Under the pieces are notes generated by a model. That model saw only the letters and a program-made list of their open reading frames with translations, had not been told where the DNA came from and did no database searches. From positions 31,961-95,960 of the forward strand of contig JAWLGK010000013.1 in the NCBI GenBank assembly GCA_041685115.1: DNA of 64,000 nucleotides, given 5' to 3'. The stretch comes from JALOAT01 sp041685115. GTDB lineage: Bacteria; Pseudomonadota; Gammaproteobacteria; Thiohalomonadales; Thiohalomonadaceae. The stretch's first letter is position 1. Each line of letters opens with the position of its first letter. Below, in pieces: positions 60,182 to 64,000 of the stretch. Position numbers and translations under genes: made by a program.

Positions 60182-62024
60182 TCAATGCGGCTTCATCAAC
60201 CCCCAGCGGCGGCGCAGTACGAGCAATGCGAGCGCTGCCACGCCTCCTGCACCGAACCCACCGCCCCCATTGAATGTTATACGGGAGGTTGGGGACTGCG
60301 CCGATTGTAGGACTCCAATCATGACCTTGGCAGTTGCCGTACCTCCATAGCCATCGGACACGGCATAGCTGAAGCTGTCGATGCCGCTCCAACCCGGTGC
60401 AGGCGTATAGGTGATGTGGGTGCCGTGGTTCACCACAGTCGCGCCCTGGACCGTAGTGCCGGGCGCATCGCTGACAGTAAGCATGTCACCATCCGTGTCA
60501 CCGTCGTTGGCGAGGACATCGAGGATCACCGGCCCGCTCCCCCCGATGACATTGGCATCGTCGAGCGCCATCGGCAACGTATTCGGCAGATAAACCGCCG
60601 TACTCTCGCGCGACATGCTGTGGTTCAACGGCTGTGCGTCATCGGCAGTGACCACCACGCGGACAAACGCATGGGCGTCGTCCGTGACCAATGTATAGCT
60701 GTTGCTTATAGCGTCCGTGATATCAGCAAAAATGACGTTGTCAGGGGAGCGCTGCCATTGGTACGTGAGTGTCACTGCGTCGTCATCATCATCCATGACG
60801 TCGATATTCGCCTCCACCAAGGTCTGGCCGACGCCTGGGCTGCCCATCAGGGAGGGCGCGCTGACGAACGTCGGGGCCGCATTGCCCTGCACTCCCACGG
60901 TGTAGTCGCCGCCTGCCACCACCGCCAGGATGTTGCGCCAGTCGCTGACGTTGGTCTGACCAGAGTAGTCGGAACCGACCGCCACGACCATGCCATCGGA
61001 CTTCAGGCCGATGGTGTAGCCCTTACCCGCTGTGACCCCCACGATGCTGCTCCACCCCGAAACGTCGGTCTGGTCGGCGCCGTCGTCGCCCACCACCACC
61101 ACCGTGCCGTCGGACTTCAGGCCCACCGTGTTGAGCGTACCCGCCGCCACCGCCGAGATATCGCTCCAGCCGCTCACGTTGGCCTGACCGTGGTCATTGA
61201 GGCCCACCGCCACCACGGGTAAGCCGCCGCCACGGCCACAATGCCGCTCCAGGCGCCGACGTCGATCTGGCCTTTGTCATTAAGGCCCACCGCCACCACC
61301 GTGCCGTCGGACTTCAGGCCTACGGTATGGTTCCAACCGGCGGCCACCGCCACAATGTCGGTCCAGGCGCCGACGTTAATCTGGCCGTTGTCATTAAGAC
61401 CCACCGCCATCACCTTGCCGTCGGATTTGACACCCACGTGTGCTCAAGCCCTGCCGCGACCGCCACGACGTCGGCCCAGTCGCCGACGTTGTTCTTTCCA
61501 AACTCCGCGTCACCCACTACCTGCACCGTGCCGTCCGATTTCAGGGCCACGGTGTGGTATTCGCACGCCGCCACGGCCACGATGTCGCTCAAATCACTGA
61601 CGTTGGTCTGGCCATAGGTGTTGGACCCCACCGCCACCACGCGACGACCGCCTGGATGCACGGTGAGATGGACCTCCTGGGGTGCGGAAGTTTCGGTGGC
61701 ATCGGTTACCTGGAAGCTAAAGCTGTCGCGCCCCTTGGCGTCGGGATTTGCCAAGTAGGTAAACGCCCCGGTCGTCGCATCGTCGAGGATTACCGCGCCC
61801 TGGTCCGGTTCGCTCACAATCTCGTAAACCACGCTGCCACTCACCCCCGAGGCATCCCGCATGGCGCTTACCGACTGTCCCGCCACCACCGGCCGCACCA
61901 CCTGGAATTCCGCCACGGGCACGCCGGCGGCGGGCGGAGCAACGCACAGCAAGACGAACGTAGCGAGCAGCACGTCTGCACGAAAAGGGAGAGGTCCGGA
62001 GAGGGAACGGCAAAGCTTCGACAT
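60182..62024 (-). pseudogene. RCC1-repeat surface protein with GlyGly-CTERM, broken by frameshifts
   Basis: Three leftward frames read one protein: 62024-61410, 61437-61174 and 61216-60182. It starts MSKLCRSLSGPLPF after AAGGAG and has a signal peptide. It continues with RCC1-like repeats of the form NHTVGLKSDGTVVAVG...GQTNVSDW...IVAVAAG (about eight), then a cadherin-like DxDGD region (VILDVLANDGDTDGDMLTVSD). It ends in the sorting tail FNGGGGFGAGGVAALALLVLRRR, a GlyGly-CTERM signal for rhombosortase. One base is missing near 61440, and about 31 bases of a repeat unit near 61220. Recent inactivation, slipped-strand variation or an assembly error are all possible. Confidence 0.8.
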
Positions 62025-62514
62025 CAGGCATCTCCTTCGCGTGTCTTGGCCTGCAGAAGCACGCGCATTTGGGAAGCCGAAACATGGACTCCGATCCCCG
62101 AACCGGGGCTTGAAGTGCCCCGACAGACCTGACAAGGGGGATAATGCTCCGACGAGAGGTTCGATGCAAAACCAATCCCCCCAAAGGTGCGGCTCAAGAG
62201 GGTCGGCACAGGTCGGTATCCCCAAAATCGTTCAGGGAGCCGTGAGTGCACTGAGGGTCACGTTTCGCAGTGCATGACTTCCAAGTCCCTGCACCATCCG
62301 ACGATGCGAAGCCTGTCCGTCCTTCTCAAATCGAAGTGGGTACTTATCTGCGTCGGGAGGCTTCGAGCTGGAACGCGTTCAGCGGCGCAAGCGAACAGGC
62401 GGAAAACGGGTTAGGGGCAGGCCAGCTGGCTACTCTAGGATTTGGGCGTATCCGAGAGCGGGGCTGGCGCCGGCATGTTGCCCACGGTGGTTCCTCGACT
62501 AAGCAGCGACTGCC
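62025..62514. other. Gene-free stretch upstream of the P-loop kinase
   Basis: 490 bases between divergent loci. It holds the start region of the RCC1-type gene (AAGGAG at 62031) and the upstream region of the kinase gene. No repeat, RNA or promoter of note was seen. Confidence 0.5.
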
Positions 62515-63036
62515 ATGACAAAAAAGTTTGCGGCAAAGCCGACACTCTTCATTTTCGCCGGGCTCCCAGGGAGCGGAAAGAGCACCCTGGCGCAACGACT
62601 CGCTCGCCGCGCCAACGCCGCATACCTGCGGATCGATACCATCGAACAGGCCCTCCGCGATCTTTGCGCCTTGGATGTTCAGGACGAGGGATATCGCCTC
62701 ACATACAGGGTCGCCCGGGATAATTTGCAGCTGGGCGTGAGCGTGGTCGCCGATTCGTGCAATCCCGCCCTCCTCACACGGCGTGAATGGCGACAGGTCG
62801 CGATTGATGCCGGGACCGCTTATGTGGACATCGAGGTGGTTTGTTCCGATCCCGACGAACATCGCCGCCGCGTGGAAACACGTGAATCCGATGTACCCGG
62901 GTTGCGGTTGCCCACGTGGGCCGACGTCCGATGCCGGGAATATGCCCCGTGGGCCGACGACCGGATCGTCATCGACACCGCTGGCCGAACGGAGACGGCG
63001 TGCATGGACGAGTTGCTGTCGAGGTTGTCCGGTTGA
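62515..63036 (+). CDS. AAA-type P-loop kinase (zeta-toxin/Tmk-like fold)
   Basis: 173 residues. The Walker A motif GLPGSGKST (16-24) is followed by RLARRANAAYLRIDTIEQAL, VVADSCNPALLTRREWRQVAID and the lid VVCSDPDEHRRRVETRESD. This is the AAA_33 family of small nucleotide or sugar kinases, also seen in tRNA and aminoglycoside kinases. Substrate unknown. The ATG at 62515 has no strong ribosome site. Confidence 0.82.
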   Translation: MTKKFAAKPTLFIFAGLPGSGKSTLAQRLARRANAAYLRIDTIEQALRDLCALDVQDEGYRLTYRVARDNLQLGVSVVADSCNPALLTRREWRQVAIDAGTAYVDIEVVCSDPDEHRRRVETRESDVPGLRLPTWADVRCREYAPWADDRIVIDTAGRTETACMDELLSRLSG

Positions 63037-63160
63037 ATGTCGGAGACCGAGGGGCGATCTTGCGTTTTGCCTCAGACCCACCAGCAAGGCAAAGGGCAAG
63101 ACCCCGCTCTGCCGCTCTCCTCGCCACTCACATGGCGCGAGCCTACCCCAGGAAATGGTA

Positions 63161-64000
63161 TCAGGATGGTGCCGTATGGACCCGGTTGCGGCCGCCCTTC
63201 TTGGCCAGATACATAGCGCGGTCTGCCGCTTGCAGCAGCTCTTCGCCTGTGCGCCCGTGGGCCGGGAAACTGGCCACACCGATACTCGCGGTGACGGGAA
63301 CGATGATCTCTTCCGCACCGAGCGGGACTTCGTCGAGCGAGAGGCGTATCCGCTCGGCCACCGCGCCCGCCGCCGCTGTCGGCGTCTCCGGCAGTATCAT
63401 CACGAATTCCTCACCGCCATAGCGCCCTACCACATCGGCGCGCCGCGCATGTTCCGCCAACCGCAAGGCAAAGGATCTCAACACCATATCGCCTGCATGG
63501 TGGCCGAAGGTGTCATTCACCGCCTTGAAGCGATCGATATCGAGCATCAGTAGTCCTAAGGGATGTCCGTAGCGCTCGGCCCGCTCCAGCTCCCGTCGGA
63601 GACGACGTTCGAGCTCCCGGCGATTGATCAATCCTGTGAGCGGGTCGTGAGTGGCCAGATGTTCCAGTTTTTGTTGCAGCCGCTTGCGTTCGCTGATGTC
63701 CTCGAACACAGTGACGACGCCAGTGATCTGGCCCTCGCGCAACATGGGGGCCGCAGCATAGGCCACGGGGAAACAGGAGCCGTCTTTGCGCAGGAACATA
63801 TCGTCCTGAACACGGTGCGTCTTTCCGTCAGCCAGGGCCCGTTGTATGGCGCATTCTTGCGGGGGAACGGGTTCCCATTCGTGGCGGTGTATGAGTTGAT
63901 GGACATCGCGGTGTTCCAGCTCATTGCCTGACCAGCCCAGCAACCGCTCCGCTTCGGGATTCATATAGAACAAATGACCTTCGGGATCGAAGATCAAGAG
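63161..64000 (-). CDS. PAS-GGDEF diguanylate cyclase, C-terminal part
   Basis: The reading frame enters from the right edge of the window, so the N-terminus is missing. A PAS/PAC domain (LFYMNPEAERLLGWSG, EDISERKRLQ) is followed by the GGDEF domain with GGEEF at the active site, five residues after the RRAD inhibition site (RxxD). The LLMLDIDRFKAVNDTFGH helix is intact, so synthesis of c-di-GMP is likely. The HD-GYP protein at the other end of the window could degrade it, though they are 60 kb apart. Confidence 0.88.
   Translation of the reverse strand, partial: LLIFDPEGHLFYMNPEAERLLGWSGNELEHRDVHQLIHRHEWEPVPPQECAIQRALADGKTHRVQDDMFLRKDGSCFPVAYAAAPMLREGQITGVVTVFEDISERKRLQQKLEHLATHDPLTGLINRRELERRLRRELERAERYGHPLGLLMLDIDRFKAVNDTFGHHAGDMVLRSFALRLAEHARRADVVGRYGGEEFVMILPETPTAAAGAVAERIRLSLDEVPLGAEEIIVPVTASIGVASFPAHGRTGEELLQAADRAMYLAKKGGRNRVHTAPS

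Overview
The window is GC-rich, densely coded DNA from a free-living, motile gammaproteobacterium. The evidence is gltA, MlaA, FlgP/FlgT, FapA and TusE/DsrC-type proteins of proteobacterial form, an NsrR-type regulator with a matching operator, and REP/BIME repeats. Four methyl-accepting chemotaxis proteins, a CheX, a sigma-28 promoter in front of flgP-flgT, an HD-GYP protein and a diguanylate cyclase point to flagellar motility and c-di-GMP signalling. I cannot assign a genus. No rRNA, tRNA, CRISPR array, prophage or intact transposase was found.

Layout. 1-5.9 kb: end of an HD-GYP protein; a leftward rubrerythrin / HdrD-like Fe-S protein / DUF3501 cassette; an NsrR-type regulator divergent from a membrane protein whose promoter is overlapped by an NsrR-type operator; a DsrC-like protein lacking the C-terminal cysteine; a TRIC-type channel. 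5.9-16.4 kb: small lipoproteins and CBS proteins, PhnA, LysR/pirin, cytochrome b561-YceI, FHA, bacteriohemerythrin, NamZ, an SGNH esterase. 16.5-37.3 kb: MITE-like repeat, flippase, sulfotransferase, an MCP with a C-terminal sensor, FapA-like protein, porin, PAP2, hydrolase-MlaA, a hybrid sensor kinase, a CheX / diiron oxygen-binding cluster, citrate synthase and a roughly 1-kb tandem array of paired REP palindromes. 37.3-50.5 kb: gamma-glutamyltransferase, a second MITE-like element, MFS transporter, MCP, CPA2 antiporter, universal stress protein, a peroxiredoxin with in-frame UGA, YgbA, FlgT-FlgP. 50.5-64 kb: GltS, two MCPs, DUF5996, a calcium-loop protein, a CBS protein, a broken RCC1-repeat surface protein, a P-loop kinase and the 3' part of a PAS-GGEDF-type cyclase.

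The most notable item is the peroxiredoxin at 46854-47564. Its peroxidatic cysteine codon is UGA, followed at the expected distance by a stem-loop with a GGUC apical loop, like the E. coli fdhF SECIS. It is therefore very probably a selenoprotein, and one that also lacks the resolving cysteine. Other points of interest are the CheX plus flavodiiron-like oxygen-binding protein cluster, the DsrC paralogue with CysA replaced by Trp, the REP/BIME array, and mini-elements whose ends resemble the Tn5/IS50 ends.

Redox and gas sensing links many genes: rubrerythrin, bacteriohemerythrin, diiron MBL protein, NsrR, YgbA and seleno-peroxiredoxin suggest a microaerobic lifestyle with NO and peroxide exposure. 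This link is inference.
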